A DNA stretch of 64,000 nucleotides from Mansonella perstans (GCA_037074765.1 JBAMDO010000576.1:186001-250000), one strand, 5' to 3'; positions 12,801-26,727 are shown, counted from the first letter of the stretch. Notes: generated by a model from the sequence alone, not told the origin. Program-made: numbers and translations.

Positions 12801-14882
12801 ATACTGTTATGAGCTTCTTGAACTGCTTTATCAAAAGATCTAAAATAGAATATTTCAATTTCCCATCAACGATCCACTGACCGCTTAAATGTTAAATCAT
12901 GAACACCAAGCTACCAACATTTTTTTAACAAATACTTCTAAAAAGGTACTTTTTTCTAGCAATCCATCCATGCTGTTATAAATATTCAGGCGTTTGATGT
13001 GATATCGATTTGCCAGACGTTTTGCTGCGTTCAGAAATGCATCTTTCGTGCATTCACAATCAGCAAGAATTTCGAACTTTACTGAAAACAGCTATTTAAT
13101 TATCGATTTCTTCAAATAAAACTTAGCTTTAAATAAAAACACAAGTACTTCTTCGGAAATTTTCATTTCCAATGAAAAGAAAAATCAGAATTTTGCAAAA
13201 GTTAACAAGTTATTTAAATACTGCATTGATAAGTGTTCAAAGACTTTTATTTGCAACTGATAATTTTAGTGGCAATTTTCTAATAACAGAAAAAAGTCTG
13301 ATAAATTTTTAATTAGATAAAAAGTTTGACAAAATAAGAACTTATCACACAATTTTAACCTTACTGCTTAGTTTTGACAATATTTATTTTTCATCGTATA
13401 TTTAGCAACTTATTTTTTCTGACGTCTAAAACTTTGTTCTAAAATTTGCTGTTAAATTTTTCACAACCTTTCGAATTATTTTTTGCATCAGCCACTATGT
13501 ACGATCCATTTCTTTCTAATTCCGGATGTATTTCCAAGTGTTTGAGACGTACACCGTTCATTTCATACTCCATCAAAATTGTTGATAAAAACTGAGTGCT
13601 GTCCTCTGTTTGCGAATAAACAAATAAACAATAAAGTCTTTGATTACTAAACAACATTTATACAATTCTTTTATGGCTTTTATGGTATCAACAACAATTT
13701 TTCAAGATTTTCAAAAGTTAAAATTCCATTTGCTGGCCATTTTCTGCATACTAATTGAATAGCAATTAATTTCAGGAAATATTTTTCACGAAAGTAATTA
13801 GGAAACAATTACCTTCGGCAGTCATTAGAACAGCGATTCTCAACGGTACATCAGCGCCAGATGACCAAATTAGTTGGATGCCTTCATCGTTCAATTCTTT
13901 TAGAATCTGAACGAATACAACAAACGCTGCGCAAAAGAAAAAGAAGAATAGTTGCAAATGAATAAAATCAAAAGAAATAAAATGCGGAAAAGGTTATGAG
14001 GAGCGGTATTGTCGCAGAGAGCAAAAAGTATGCGCAAATAAGTAATGGCTTAATTCATCAAGTTGTCTTTATTCTAATCGTAAAAGTGGTTGTAGAAATT
14101 TTTTAGCTTTGTTTTAAGGAAGCCAAGATCATTCTATCACATTTTCTTCGAAAAACCTTTTCCTTCTACTTTTCTTCGGACGAAGATTTGAAAAATCTGA
14201 TCATTAGATAAAAGTAAGCAATCTAAATGCCAAGAAACCTCTTTTTTCCAAATTTTTTTTAAAACACTCAATACTTAATATTCAGAATACTTTATAATTG
14301 TATTTGACTTTTCGAAAACAAAGAAAAATAAAGAAATGAAAATTGTTACAAGCTTATCTCTTGTAATAACCAACCAGGTCTGCATATCTTATTGTGATGT
14401 GGGAGTTCATTGCACCCAAAAAATATTTTTTAGAAACACTTTTTAGAAGCAAAGAAATCAGAAGAACATATGAATTGTCTTGTGGCAGTCCTTTCAGTAA
14501 TCGATGACGTGATCAGCCGACAGAGTAATTTTGGTTAAGATACTTTCGAGAAGTGCTTTCAGTGCTCAACTTAATTTTTCCAATCATTCTACCAAAAAAT
14601 ATACGCTCAAGTTGATCGAATATTGAAAATAATAAAGATATTATGATACTAAAACAAATTTTTGCCATTTTAACTATTCTTCTACCTTACTTGAGAATAT
14701 TCCGGTGATTCCGCTATTTCCTTCCGATGTTTTTCAATTACTTGTTGTTTTATTGCAGCGTTCTGTAAGCGATCGACGCTGGCCTGATGAACCAAACTGT
14801 CCCGTTCGCCATATTTTGACATATCTTTCAATAATTTTCGAATCGGATCTATCAATTTCAAATGTTGTAGTAAAGAATTCAT
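9802..14882 (-). CDS. cat-2: Tyrosine 3-monooxygenase (tyrosine hydroxylase), 12 exons
   Basis: Exons in transcription order: 14882-14691, 13906-13813, 13605-13468, 13081-12950, 12730-12642, 12442-12375, 12183-11987, 11584-11499, 11391-11215, 11044-10949, 10456-10323, 9979-9802 (TGA 9804-9802). All phases match and give 526 aa if ATG 14882 is used. The enzyme makes L-DOPA from tyrosine with O2, tetrahydrobiopterin and Fe(II), the first step of dopamine synthesis. Visible order: N-terminal regulatory tail, ACT-like segment ([19 protein letters not shown]), [32 protein letters not shown], the iron site [19 protein letters not shown] (two His) and YWFTIEFG (Glu), [27 protein letters not shown] and a C-terminal tetramerisation helix. 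[20 protein letters not shown] and an Asp in QKYEDFDYQ, matching TH Asp425, favour TH over PAH or TPH. The true 5' end may lie further upstream: the exon can be extended to a splice acceptor, giving a start at 14886. Confidence 0.92.
10480..10690. repeat. Imperfect ATT/ATC-rich simple-sequence tract in a hydroxylase intron
   Basis: A run of degenerate TATTATCATTACTA-like units within intron 11 (10457-10948). It creates three overlapping long open frames on the + strand rich in Y, L, I and H, which are artefacts of composition. Confidence 0.6.
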
Positions 14883-16898
14883 GTAACTTAGAAAAAAATG
14901 TGACATGTTGACGGATAACAAAAAGCATTCCTGGCGATTGATGTTATTATAATCAGTTTATCTTAAGGTAAGAATTTTAGTAAAAAACTAAAATTGTTGG
15001 TAGGCAGAAAAGCGTTGAATATTAAGGTAATAATAAATTTTCGGTGTTTTTAAATTATTTTTTTGGTCGGGAAGTAATTACAGCACTGAAATTACGCCTC
15101 TTTTTCGTTTAAATATTTCCGCAATTTACACCGTATTATAAGTTTGCGTTTACTTTTAATTTACATCCACCTTATTTTACTGGATTTCTTTCATTAAAAA
15201 AGGTAGAGAAAAACTTATGTCGACGAAATATCTGAAGTGGTAAAAATAACTATTCCAGAGGAAATCATTAGTCGTTTAATTTTTTTATTGTCGGAATAGA
15301 CAGGATCACAAAAATAATTAAAAGAGAAGTTGGAAATTTCCAAAATAAATTCTGGTAGAGCAGTAAGAAAAAAGCCAATAGTAGATCATATCGATTGTAA
15401 ACTTAAAGTATGCACAAATGCCAAGAATGTTGTTCTTGAAATATGAAGTTTTGTTTTGTTATTTTACTGGTCACACTTTAATTCTACAGCATGCCAAATT
15501 TTGAATTTATGAGATCAGTGTGAATTGAAAACTAAAACCTGATTGCAAACAAACTTCACTTCAGAGAATTAAATTTAATTTCAAGAACTTTTTGATTAGA
15601 CTATATTATTGCGGCCAAACTTTGAGTTCATCTTCTTTGAGCCGTATTTTTTCAGTTTGTCTTATAGAGATGCCGAATAATTTATTCCAATTAATATTTA
15701 GAATGTCTATTTGATGGTAATAAAAATTGGAAATAATCTATGTCTACAAAAAGTGTTTGGCGATGAATTCTCTCTGTGAACACTTTGAGTTGTCGAATCT
15801 TTTTCCTTTTGTTTCTTTATGCTTTTTTAAATAGGTCTGCTTTTTTACTGTTCAAAAATTCAATTACCTTAGCAAAAGCAAATTGAAGGAAGCAGAATTC
15901 TTTTGCGTCTAAAATATTTTAATGCAATCGTCACAGAATTCTCTCGAATCTTTTTCTGTTCATTTTGCTTTGCCGGAAGTCATTAAAGATCACCCAAAAA
16001 TTATTATTACTTAATAATAATTCAGTACCACAAAATCATTACTTATCAGTAAGTTTGGCTTATTTGACGTCTAAAATGAAAGCTTAAGCGCATAAACTAC
16101 TATTTATTTTTACTTTCTAACCGGCAATTATTTATTTTAGAAAATGAATATTCTAAGGCCTGCATGTATTTTAAAACTTAAGGAAACTGTAAAAGTTCTC
16201 TAATATTTTGCGTTCATAGATTTCTACTAATTTTTACTTCATCTGAAGAAAAAATGTAGATTGAACGATACGCTGGACCTGAACGATACGAAAAGAAGTG
16301 GATCCGAATGATACTTCTGTAGAGGAATGCGCTGTACTCAAAAAACTGAAAACGCTAAATAATTAATAATTTATGACTTTCAGGGTAAGTTATGAAAATA
16401 ATTTGAAATTTTTTAGAACAAAGAAGATTGATAGGAACAACGGTAATCGGAGAGTATAAGAATAAGTGATAGTTTTAATTGTGGCATTTGAAAGATGTTT
16501 TGTGATGCAATTATCAGTTTTATATTTACTGCTCATGCAATTTTATTGTTTAAAGAAAGCACAGCTAATAAAACTATAAATCTCATTAAATTTACATATG
16601 GAATCTGATTACTGCGTAATGATCACAGACAACAACAACTTTTATCACATTATTTCAACACAGGAAATTTCATTTCAAATGTACTAAAAGAAGGCAAATA
16701 AAAAATCATATTTCATTTCCATCTTTTGAATTTTCCATGAAAATCTTTATACAGCAAAAGTTTACATTTTAGAAATTATTAGGAATTCACTTATTTCTTC
16801 TATGGACAGTTAAATTTAATATCTCAACACAACCATTCATAAAATAGAACATGTAATATGCCGTGATGTAAACCAATACATTACCATAATTGCTTAAA

Positions 16899-16914
16899 AG
16901 AGAGAGAGAGAGAA
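16899..16914. repeat. GA dinucleotide microsatellite
   Basis: About eight AG units in a row, followed further along by the pyrimidine-rich stretches TTTCTCTCTCCCTTTC and TTTTTTCTCCC. Simple-sequence only. Confidence 0.85.
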
Positions 16915-18608
16915 AGGCTTTAATTGTAGAGGCGTTAAAAATTGATTTTTTTCTCTCTCCCTTTCTTTTTTTTCTCCCTGGGTAGTTTTTTGCTAAAGAT
17001 ACAATGATATCATTGTTTCTTATCAGCAGCAATTATCAAGAACGCAAAGTTTGTGTTCATTTAATGATTAATATTAGAAAAGTGACAGTATTGGATAGAT
17101 CTGATAATCACAGTAATATGTGGATGCAATTGTAACAATGATAATGAATGACCATACTTTTGACCTGATATTTACATCATCAATTACATCGATTGGATTA
17201 CAGATTTCGGAAATTTAAAATTTAATTTCTGTTTATATCTAAGTTCATAGCTATTTTGAAAGAAACGAAGCGTAAAAAATTGCAAATGATTGTTTGAAGT
17301 GAAGCGCAAATCACCATAAGTAATAATTCTATCATATTGATGAAAATCAATGATCGTTTAGCAAAACAGAAATGAACTAAAGAATTAGCAGTTGTTATTT
17401 TAATCATTTGAAAGTGAACAAATTCAAAAAAAATTTTTGAATACTCATTTGTTGCCTTTTGCTTTACATTAACTAAGATTGAATCATCAAGTGGTTTTTG
17501 CGAAATTTCTTCTCTTAAGCAAGTAAGAATCAATTTCTTATTATAAAGCTGCAATGAAAGTTCGCAATGAAGCCTTAAGAAAATTTAATTATTTCTATTA
17601 TATATAAAAAATTATATAATTAACTTTAAAAATTTGATAGATATAAATTTTGCTTTGATTGCGTGCGAGTTAATCTGCCTTCATTTTCATTCATTTATCA
17701 TTCATTTTCGAATTCTTGCTGCTCATGAAATGTGTTCTGTTTCTCTCAAACAATGTAACTGTAAACAATGTAATTGCACTTGGGACAATTAGCGTCGTAT
17801 CTTTGATAAGATCACTCAAAACATTGGTTTTCCCAAATTTTAACTTTTTTAATTTAAACACATATTCATCTTCCTTCAAGCAATCCTTTATACTTCTTCG
17901 TTTATCGAAAAAAAAACGCTCTTTTTTCAATTTTTGATTACTGATTGTTCCATTTCTGCTTCATCAAGCTTCAATTTATGTGGAAAGAGATTTTTTCTAT
18001 CATTAAATCTCGTCTAAATTTCACTTCATCACAACAGTATAATCAATGGTACTTTTTAATGCTGCAAAAATTTGCTTTACAAAAAATCTGAAAAAAACAA
18101 TTTTTTTTTAATTATCGAATTGGAAGGTCAGCACTCGCTGTTTTTTCATTTCCTTTCATTCAACGAGTTTTTGAGAAAGTGATATGAGAAAAGAAAGTTT
18201 AATACGTTTTTAGTAATGTGATTGAAATACGAGATGTGGAATACAAATAGGATTAAAGATTGCAGTTTCCGTCTTTCATCGTTTCCTTCAGGACAGGTAC
18301 TTATTGTTTCTACTAGAAAATCATTGGTGCTTATTATTGAAAAATTTCACAAGAAAGTCATGCTTGATAAGATTTAATTAGGCAATTGCATTGATTATAC
18401 TTATGTTTATAGGCATCCAGATTCAGTCAATCATTTCAATGCGATGGCAATAAATGCCGCTAGCTTTGATGAATGATGAGGTTTTTTTTTCATTGAAAAA
18501 TGCTAACGTACTATTTATAAATTTTTCACATATTAACTTTTGATGCTTTGTTAATGAATATCAAGAAACATTTACTTATCCTTCCTCCTATAAGTGCTAT
18601 CGACTTAC

Positions 18609-18664
18609 CAGTACCTCCGTTCTATCACTACTAGAACCGAAACATTATCAGGTTGCGCTGCCAT
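18609..18664 (-). CDS. Candidate distal first exon (possibly of the tyrosine hydroxylase gene)
   Basis: On the minus strand, ATG at 18664 opens 18 codons (MAAQPDNVSVLVVIERRY) plus two bases and then meets a strong donor, CTG/GTAAGTCG. The composition is clearly less AT-rich than its surroundings. The two-base overhang is in phase with the acceptor TTTTTTTCTAAG/T just upstream of the first certain hydroxylase exon (exon start 14886), where joining would give a Cys codon and then TAC ATG AAT. This would add an alternative N-terminus across a 3.7 kb intron. The phase match alone has a one in three chance of being accidental, and I do not recognise the peptide. It could equally be an unrelated gene's exon or chance. 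Confidence 0.3.
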
Positions 18665-21600
18665 CAGTTAAACTTAATATTTTCGAATTACAGAATATTG
18701 TTACTATGTTTTTTATATTTTATTTACTGAGACAAAAAATGTAAATATCTGATTGCGAAGATTTAAGATTTATTCAGATTGGTATTTAGCATCCTTAGTA
18801 TTAATTTATATTGATCTTAAATTGAACTAAATCCAAACTCATGATTTGAAGAGAAAACTAGAAAGAGAAGATAAAAAAGAAAGCAATTTACAACTTTCAC
18901 TTACGATGCTTCAAAATGCGACATTTTAAACTTTAACATATTCAATATAAATGTCAGAATTACTTGACCATTCCCGAAGATTATTCTAATTTTTATATGT
19001 TCAATTTGCAAACAAGTTAAATTTTACTCAGTTTCTGAATTGAAATTCTATTAAAAAATCTGTTTGTCCTTCTTCGAAGTTTTAAATTAGAAAAAGACAC
19101 TATCTTAAAACTAATAAAATAAAGTAATGAATAAAAACGTTTTATTTTTCGTTTGGATATAAAATTAGCACGTACAATACTTAAGTTCATTTGAAGCCTA
19201 CTGCTTACTTGTGTTTTCCGAGGTAAATAAACAACATTCCAAGTGATATTTATTGTTTATTGTCCTTGTGTATTTCTTAATCCAAGGATTAAGCAGAAGA
19301 GATAAAAAGGGTGATCTTTTGTTTGAAATTGTTTTCTCCAAACAAAACACCGCAGCAGCGACATTTTTATTTAGTATTGTTTCTTCCCGCTGCTTCGGAA
19401 TGATGCAAAATTCAAAGAATTAATTTACTGAGTTTTTCACGGTACAGGATATTTTGATGATAAAGCTACTATCGAATTATTTTTAAGAATCGAATCTAAA
19501 ATAAAAAAAAAATGTCAGTGAAAAAATTGAAATTTCATGAGTTAAAATAATTCTCTTTCGTTTTTTGTTTCCTAAAACTTTTCAAATATTTATTGATCAA
19601 AGCATCTGTCATTTACTTCTATTCTCTGTTTGTTCCTTTCAACTGGTTGGAAAAACCCAGGAAATACTGGAAGCTGAGCGTATCAGACTTAATCAAAACG
19701 AAATTTTTTCATTTTTTTTTGCTCAAGCAGTAAATAAAATGGCCCATAAAAGTGAAAGCTTTCTTTTGTTCTCTGATATTTGGTTCGACGCTTGAATGCG
19801 AGTGCAATAGTGCCCTTGAAATTGATATTAAAGGTATCAAACTTCCTCGTGGCTTAAACTTTTTTGAGAACGAAATAAAGAAGTACAAAACATATAATAT
19901 ACACACATAGAACCAAATGCATGCCTCTATGTATACACATCCATTTATTTGCAATATATAGCAAAAGGCATGGCAAACTTTTTGGTCACTTACTTCAGTA
20001 ATATTGACCTAAGAACTATGTATTATAAATACCCAAGAAGTCAATTCCATTTCAGAGTAATTCCGTTTTCGGAGCCTGTAAATGCTTTGTGCTCGTCATC
20101 TTCATTCCCTCTTTCATCTCATATAATTATGAATTGAAATTTTCACTACAAAACTCTACAAAATACTTAAAATTTTGTCTTGGCTGTTATAGTGTGCTAA
20201 CAACAAAGTATCATCAATTTCTTTCACATGCCACTCTTCAATGAATACTTACCATTTAATCAATTAATTTTTCATTCCGTTGAAATCTCATTTTTTAATT
20301 GAAGCATTTTACTAATAGTGCGAAAAAAATAAAATGTGCAACAGTTCAGCAACTGAGACTGTAGCTTCAAGACAACTCAAAGTCTGCTTAAATCACATCT
20401 AGCATTAAAAGAGAAACGATGCAATTATAAATTTTCAATTCCGCAACTGCTTAACGATCAGTTGGTGCAAAAGTTCTATTACATACATTTTGCATGGAGA
20501 AAATCTTGCCTGCATGACAAAGTTATTGCATGGAGAAACTGTGATCTAAAAAACAATTGAAAATTATCCGAAAATTTCAGTTCAAGGAGTAAATTTAATT
20601 CTCGAACAATTTTTTCACTTTTAACATTAAAAATTATGACTAAAAAAACGTGCACAATTTAAGTTTTTAAATCCTTGTCAGGCTTTTTGGATCATTCGGC
20701 ACATTTAGCAATAGCAGCTCTAATTGCAGCCGGAAGTGAATTATTGCCACTTTGATCAACAAAAAATGGAGCCCCAAAATAAATTTTCAGCTATTTGACT
20801 GCTAAATCAAACATACTCATTAAGTATTATTATCGTTTTTCATTGGCTGAAATATCAGATAATTACAATGGTCCATAACATATTAGACTAAATTCGAAGG
20901 TTAGCCGTATTTTTAATTTTATTACACACATAAAATCTGTCGTTAGTATTCTCTCTGATTGAATCAGTGCAATACGGAAGTATAACATTATGGATGGATA
21001 AAAATCTGGGAGTTAAAGTAAAAACACTGCGAAAAGTATACTTTCTAATTTTAAAATTTGTCGTCAGTATTCTCCTTTTTCCTCGAATTCTATGTATCAT
21101 GTGTGGACAGACAGTTCAGTTTGGGACATTTTCATTCCTTCCTTTGTAGAAAATTTTCGCATATTTCAATTCAATCTCTCTCGAGAATTTGCAAAAAATT
21201 GTTCGTCCGTTTTTTGTTTTTTCAGTTTTCATTAATTTAAACTGATGGAAATCCATCTATTGATCCAATACTTTTTATTTTTATCTCTTCACTGGTCGAT
21301 CTCGAAATTAAAGATGATATCATTTGATATCGTTGCTGCATTTTTCTTTTTCTTCAATTTTCCTTTCTCTCTTCCTTCATTTCAAAGTTTTATTTTAATA
21401 ACAAAACAGGCAAAAAAAAAAAGCTCTTCACTTTAAACACGTTCAATTTCATTAAGTAGTCACATCTTGAAATGCTTTTTGAATTTTTGAAACTTTTGAG
21501 TTTTGAAGTATGATTACTTCTCTCTCCAAAGATATCACTTATCATTTCTCAGATTGGATGTTTTTATTGTTGCGATTTGCAATGTTTTTTATTGCTTCCA

Positions 21601-22061
21601 GAACGACTGCATTCCAATACGATTGCTATATATAAAGAAGCACATTTTTTCAACTAAAGCATCTCATTTTCAATTCAACAATTATTTAAATTTATAAATT
21701 TTTCAGCAAAATTGCGAATTATGAAAATAAGCCTTAAGTCTTGTTAATCTTCTTTACTTTATAACAAATTATCAGCGACTCGTTTAATTGCATTGCTTGT
21801 AATAGATAAGTAAGAATAACAAAACTATAGTTTATGGTCAAGTTTGGCGTTAAAAACGAAATAATGAATACTGGAAAAAGAAGCTGTGCTACCCATTGGG
21901 TAAATAAAGATAACCAATAATGACAGAGCTAAATCCTGAATGATGTGAAGTTGACTTCGGAAAGATAACTGATAGAATGAAAAATTCTTTGAGGCTTTCA
22001 TGCGATGGTCTAGATAAAGCATGATAAAGTGGTAGTGAAATAATTTGACTGGCAATACGTT

Positions 22062-22078
22062 TTTTTTTTTTTTTTTCA
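22062..22078. repeat. Poly(T) tract
   Basis: A run of about 17 T in gene-poor sequence. No flanking duplication was recognised, so there is no support for a retroposed tail. Confidence 0.7.
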
Positions 22079-22232
22079 AAGACAATCAGCGATAGACGAA
22101 ATAAGCTGTTCAAAATAACCATTTTAAAATGCATTCAGTTTTTCCCTTCACAGTAGGAAAATTTCTTAGTTTTCATGGATTTCATTCAAGTTTTTTTTTC
22201 TAAATATTTTGAACTCGATAAAAGTCCAAGGT

Positions 22233-22302
22233 AATTTATGTAAAGTTATAGAGGAACTTATGTTAAATTTATGTAAAAAATTGTGGAAATTTATGTAAAG
22301 TT
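22233..22302. repeat. Short degenerate repeat, TTTATGTAAAG-type units
   Basis: Three to four close copies of a (AA)TTTATGTAAAG-like unit within 70 bp. This is a local simple duplication with no coding content. Confidence 0.5.
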
Positions 22303-24603
22303 TGAAAATTCCTAAAAAATATTGGAATGGTGCAGTCTGTGCAACACCTATTTGAATTCTCAAATGACCATCAACCTGTAATAATTGGCTCTCATTTAAT
22401 GAATATAAAATTTAGAAGGTTGAAACAACAACAGTGTTCACTTAAGGATTTATACACACCAGTAGCCTAGCTATGCACGCAGTTCCTATGCTTCTATGAA
22501 CTTAATCATGTATTACACATCTGTAATTTGATAATCGGACATCATATTTATTAAGATTAAATATCGTTCTTTACTAACAATAGAGAGGAAAATTTTCTTC
22601 TGCAAAGTTTTATATTTGCTCCGATTAACTTTTCTACTTTTGTCTTTGGTAATACATCAAGTGCTTTTACATCATCAAGATAATAAGCAACATTTTTCCT
22701 ATGCAAGTGGCAAGATTTTTTTTTAATTTTGTTTTTTTATTTTTTTTCAAGTGACTATATAGAAGTAGAGATCAATTTGACTACCGAGTATCTGAAATGT
22801 TTGATGCCGGCTTAATTCTAAAGATCACAGAATTCCAATTTCGGGTAATAATGTCGTTTATTCTGGTTCATCTTTCTATCTTTTATTGATAATGCATAAT
22901 TTAATTAATAATTCATCTGGCTAATAAATGATCAATGATTTTATAATATTGGTCACTCAAATAACACTTTCTATTGACTGATAATTTTCACTATCTAATA
23001 CAATGAATACAATGCCATTAATATTCTGCTTCTTAAATAAGTAGTGTATTCCTTTCTAAATCTTGATTAACTAATTTATTCTTTTATTATCCTTTTAGGT
23101 ATCCATGAAATCAGTTGTCTTAAAGATCAGTTAACTAGCGTTATTGTCATAAATTTCCCATTTGTTTTAATTATTTTGACTAGTAAATCTTTGTATAATT
23201 AGATAAATTTTCTACTTCCCACAATTTTGTAGATAAATTATCGAGTTTTATTACTGAAAATCAAAATTTCTATTCAGTTCGTCCAATTCAAGAATGCTCA
23301 CATATTCCTTGTACAGTAGCTGGACTAACATATTGAACTAGAAATCGTACGCTTCTATTCATATCACTGCTAATTTGCTTTTCACTTTTCATAGATTCGG
23401 ATCATTTATTCCCTATTTATCTCAATTTATTCCTTCGCTTTCTTTACTATTACTTAAAGCAATCATTTCACCTACTCTTTATCTGTTCTTAACATATTTT
23501 AAATTGTTTTATTATGCACAAATGTGAATTAGCACAATTTTTTGAATGCTCCAGTTAACCACTTCTTAGTTTCTTTAATCCATTTGTCATTTGACCAGCA
23601 CAATACATTTTATTTTGAGCTTTTTCTTCAATTATTTTAATCCTTGATAGGTGTTGTGACCCTTTGTATAGCTTATTTTAAAATTTTCCTACAGATTTTG
23701 TCAAGTCTTATTATACGTCAGGATAAATTGTGTTCACGACGTAAGCATTTTACTAATGTTTATGGCAAGTTTCTTCAACTTCATGTGCTATGGAATATTT
23801 CATGATCATCGTTCCATAATTTCAATTGTTGATTTTGATTAGATTTAATACAGTTGATTTTGCTTTTGTTTGCTATTTTCTTAAAACTTTTAAGCAATTA
23901 AGATTTTCCTTTTGCTTACAGCATTAATTTTAGTCTTCCTACATGGTCTAATCAACGCTTCATGGTCTATTTTTTACCTTGTAAACTTGCTTAACACTAA
24001 CCTGAATTGCAACTAAAAATATAATTATAGCGATGTACAACTGGAAACAAAACTAATTTTTCCCCTACATGCATTTAATGTTTTTGTCTGATCTTTCAAC
24101 ACAAACAACCATTTTTGACATGAGGAACTTTCCACTGTCTTTTTGAAGCTCAATTTCAATCAGTATAACAAGATAAACATTGTTGATCCGGATATTTATA
24201 TCACAAGACCAAGCAAGCATATATTATGGAGATATAAGCAAAAGACCATAACGTGAAATTTTGCTTTTAATTTTAATTGAATAAAATAAATCTCATCGAA
24301 TTTCTCACGTCAGTAATGGCGATACAATGATGGCAATAATGAAAGCAAAGAGTTAATTAACTATTGAAAGATGAAAGATGATATTTTGACGGAAATGCGA
24401 ATCCTACACTAACCCATCCCATCCTATCTTATTCTTTCTTTCGTGCGGTTTTGTTTAAGCAATCCAGTCATTATTCGAAAGAAGCTTATAGAGAGTGAAT
24501 ATTTGCTATTATTCTTCGTGAATAGATGCAGAAATAATTTTCCATTTTGCAAAACATATGCCAATTTTAAATTCACTCTTCCATCAATGAAAAGGATAAA
24601 TAA

Positions 24604-24632
24604 GAGAGAGAGAGAGAGAGGAAGAAAGAGAG
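24604..24632. repeat. GA microsatellite
   Basis: (AG)n of about eight to nine units, then interrupted GA-rich sequence. It lies inside a long but coding-unlike open frame. Confidence 0.85.
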
Positions 24633-26727
24633 TGGAAGAAATGGACATTTCACTCATCTATTTTAGCTTATTTTACCTTTTTCATGTCATCATGGCTTTT
24701 GATAGTTTCAATTCAACTTTTTCAATCTATACCAATGCCTACTTACTCTTCTTACTATCACATGAAAGATCAGTAAGCAAGTATCAGTCTAATTTCAGTA
24801 ATAATTCCATTCCCTCCTCAATGGCTATTCTCTTTTTCTCAAAACTATTTACTCATTTCATAGTAAAAGTACTGAGGAATTTGGTCAGGTTCACTGATTA
24901 AAGTTGATCAAATGTAACTGAAACAATAACATTGTAGGGTTAAACTTGCACCACCATATGCTATTTTATGCATTTATACTTCAGCAATTCCCACATTCTC
25001 GTACAAGCAACGTGCAACACTGCTGCTTTACTGGTTTCCTGATTTCTAGGTAATTTATATGCCATAAACTTCATAAACATCACAATCAACTTTACTTTCA
25101 TGATAAAGGATAGCAGCTAAAATATTCTATTCTCATAAAACACACTGTGATTTTTTAGCTAACAAGTGTAACCTTACAAATATTTAAGTAATTAAAATTT
25201 AAAATAAAAATAATTAAATTTAAGTTATTAAAAATATGCTAAATGTTGCATGTAACTCACAATTCCTGGATTTTTAATTGGTAATCTGCTTGTACATTAA
25301 TAATTAGAAATAATTTCTGTGCTAATCTGATGTAACTTCTTTTGAGAGACAAAAATATTTCAAAGTAGTAGTGACTACATGTCGTTGCTTAGGTATTATT
25401 AAACAAAGTAGTAATGATAACGATAACATAGAAAGGAAATCGAGTAATCCAATGACTGCCCATTAATTTTGTTTAGGATAAACTGCAAATCTGTTCGACA
25501 GCTGCATTTCACCAATTTTTGCAATCATTTGAATCTGTCTGCAAACTTTGGCAGTAAACATCATTAACTGTAGTTTCTTGTCCCATTTTTTGCTCAGATC
25601 TTTCTATGACCTCAGATTTATCCTTAAACTTCTGGTCCGATTATTATTCGGAACTCAAAATTATACTAATTTCGAAATTTGTTATTTGTTATATTACTTT
25701 AGGACTAATCATACGACCGTATGATTAATTTAACGTCATATTCTCTTTGAATAATATATTTCTGAGGATATTGAAACCTTACATATGCCAAGGAAGATAG
25801 ATTTCATTATTTGAAAAATTTTTTCATAATTCCTATATTTGGCAATGATTTTCTTTCCTTTCTCATTTTAATTCAATTTCACTTTTTTTTCTCTCAGATT
25901 TTTATGTTCAACTTATCAAGAATAATCTTTCCTGATAATGTATAGTAACTAAATGAGCCATTTTTTCAAGCTATCAACATTCTAAACTCTAAATATAATT
26001 GTTACTATCAAATGATTATAATAAATTTTAATGTAAAATGACTATCACGAATCTTTATTTAATCTCAATATCCTACAACTATTCTCTTCCTATTCCTTAA
26101 TAGTTAAAGTTGCCTGTTTAGAGTGTTTTATTCTTTTAAACACTCAATGAGCGGAAAAAGATGCACAAACTTTCGTAAGCATTCATTCTTTCACTAATTT
26201 TTCTGAGAAAGAGAAAATAATTAGTGGAAAAATTCGAAAAACTTTTGAAAACTATCACTGCGCTGCTTTGATTCATATAATTTCTTTAAAAGAAAAAGTT
26301 TTTATGAAAGGAAACAATAAGTGGACATATGTTTCAAGAAACTTCTCATGAAAAAAGTTCTCTTCTAAATAATAATAACAATAGCTATTTCAGCGGATGT
26401 TTTTATCTAACACCTCCTGTATTTCCCGTTTTTCATTCTCTCCTCTCTTTCTCTCTTTCTTATTTCAATTAATAAATGTGAATTTTGATTGATTATTCGT
26501 CTCATTTGCGTTTATTTCTTATCAAATCTGAAAATAATTAAATATTAAATGATATTTCGAGGAATATCAATGAATAATTTATGATAAATTATTGTCATAA
26601 AGAGGAATGAGCAACTTATTTGTGCAAGTATTGAACTTTATCATTGCATAATCACCGATAGCTTAATCGGGGAATTTATTAAATTTCATATAACCTTCAT
26701 AAAAAAATCTCTCAGTCAAAGAATGAC

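Noticed and set aside
12667..12858. Minus-strand 63-codon frame between two hydroxylase exons
   Set aside because: The neighbouring frame carries the true exon (12642-12730, [15 protein letters not shown]), which joins 12950 in phase; this frame has no family similarity.
17222..17930. Two minus-strand open frames (110 and 79 codons)
   Set aside because: AT-biased with hydrophobic runs, no consistent splice phases between them or to the hydroxylase gene, no recognised motif.
24443..24901. Longest single open frame in the window (152 codons, + strand)
   Set aside because: It spans a GA microsatellite, is dominated by F, L, S, N, K and R from AT-rich sequence, has no splice-site context or recognised motif, and an overlapping minus frame is equally open.
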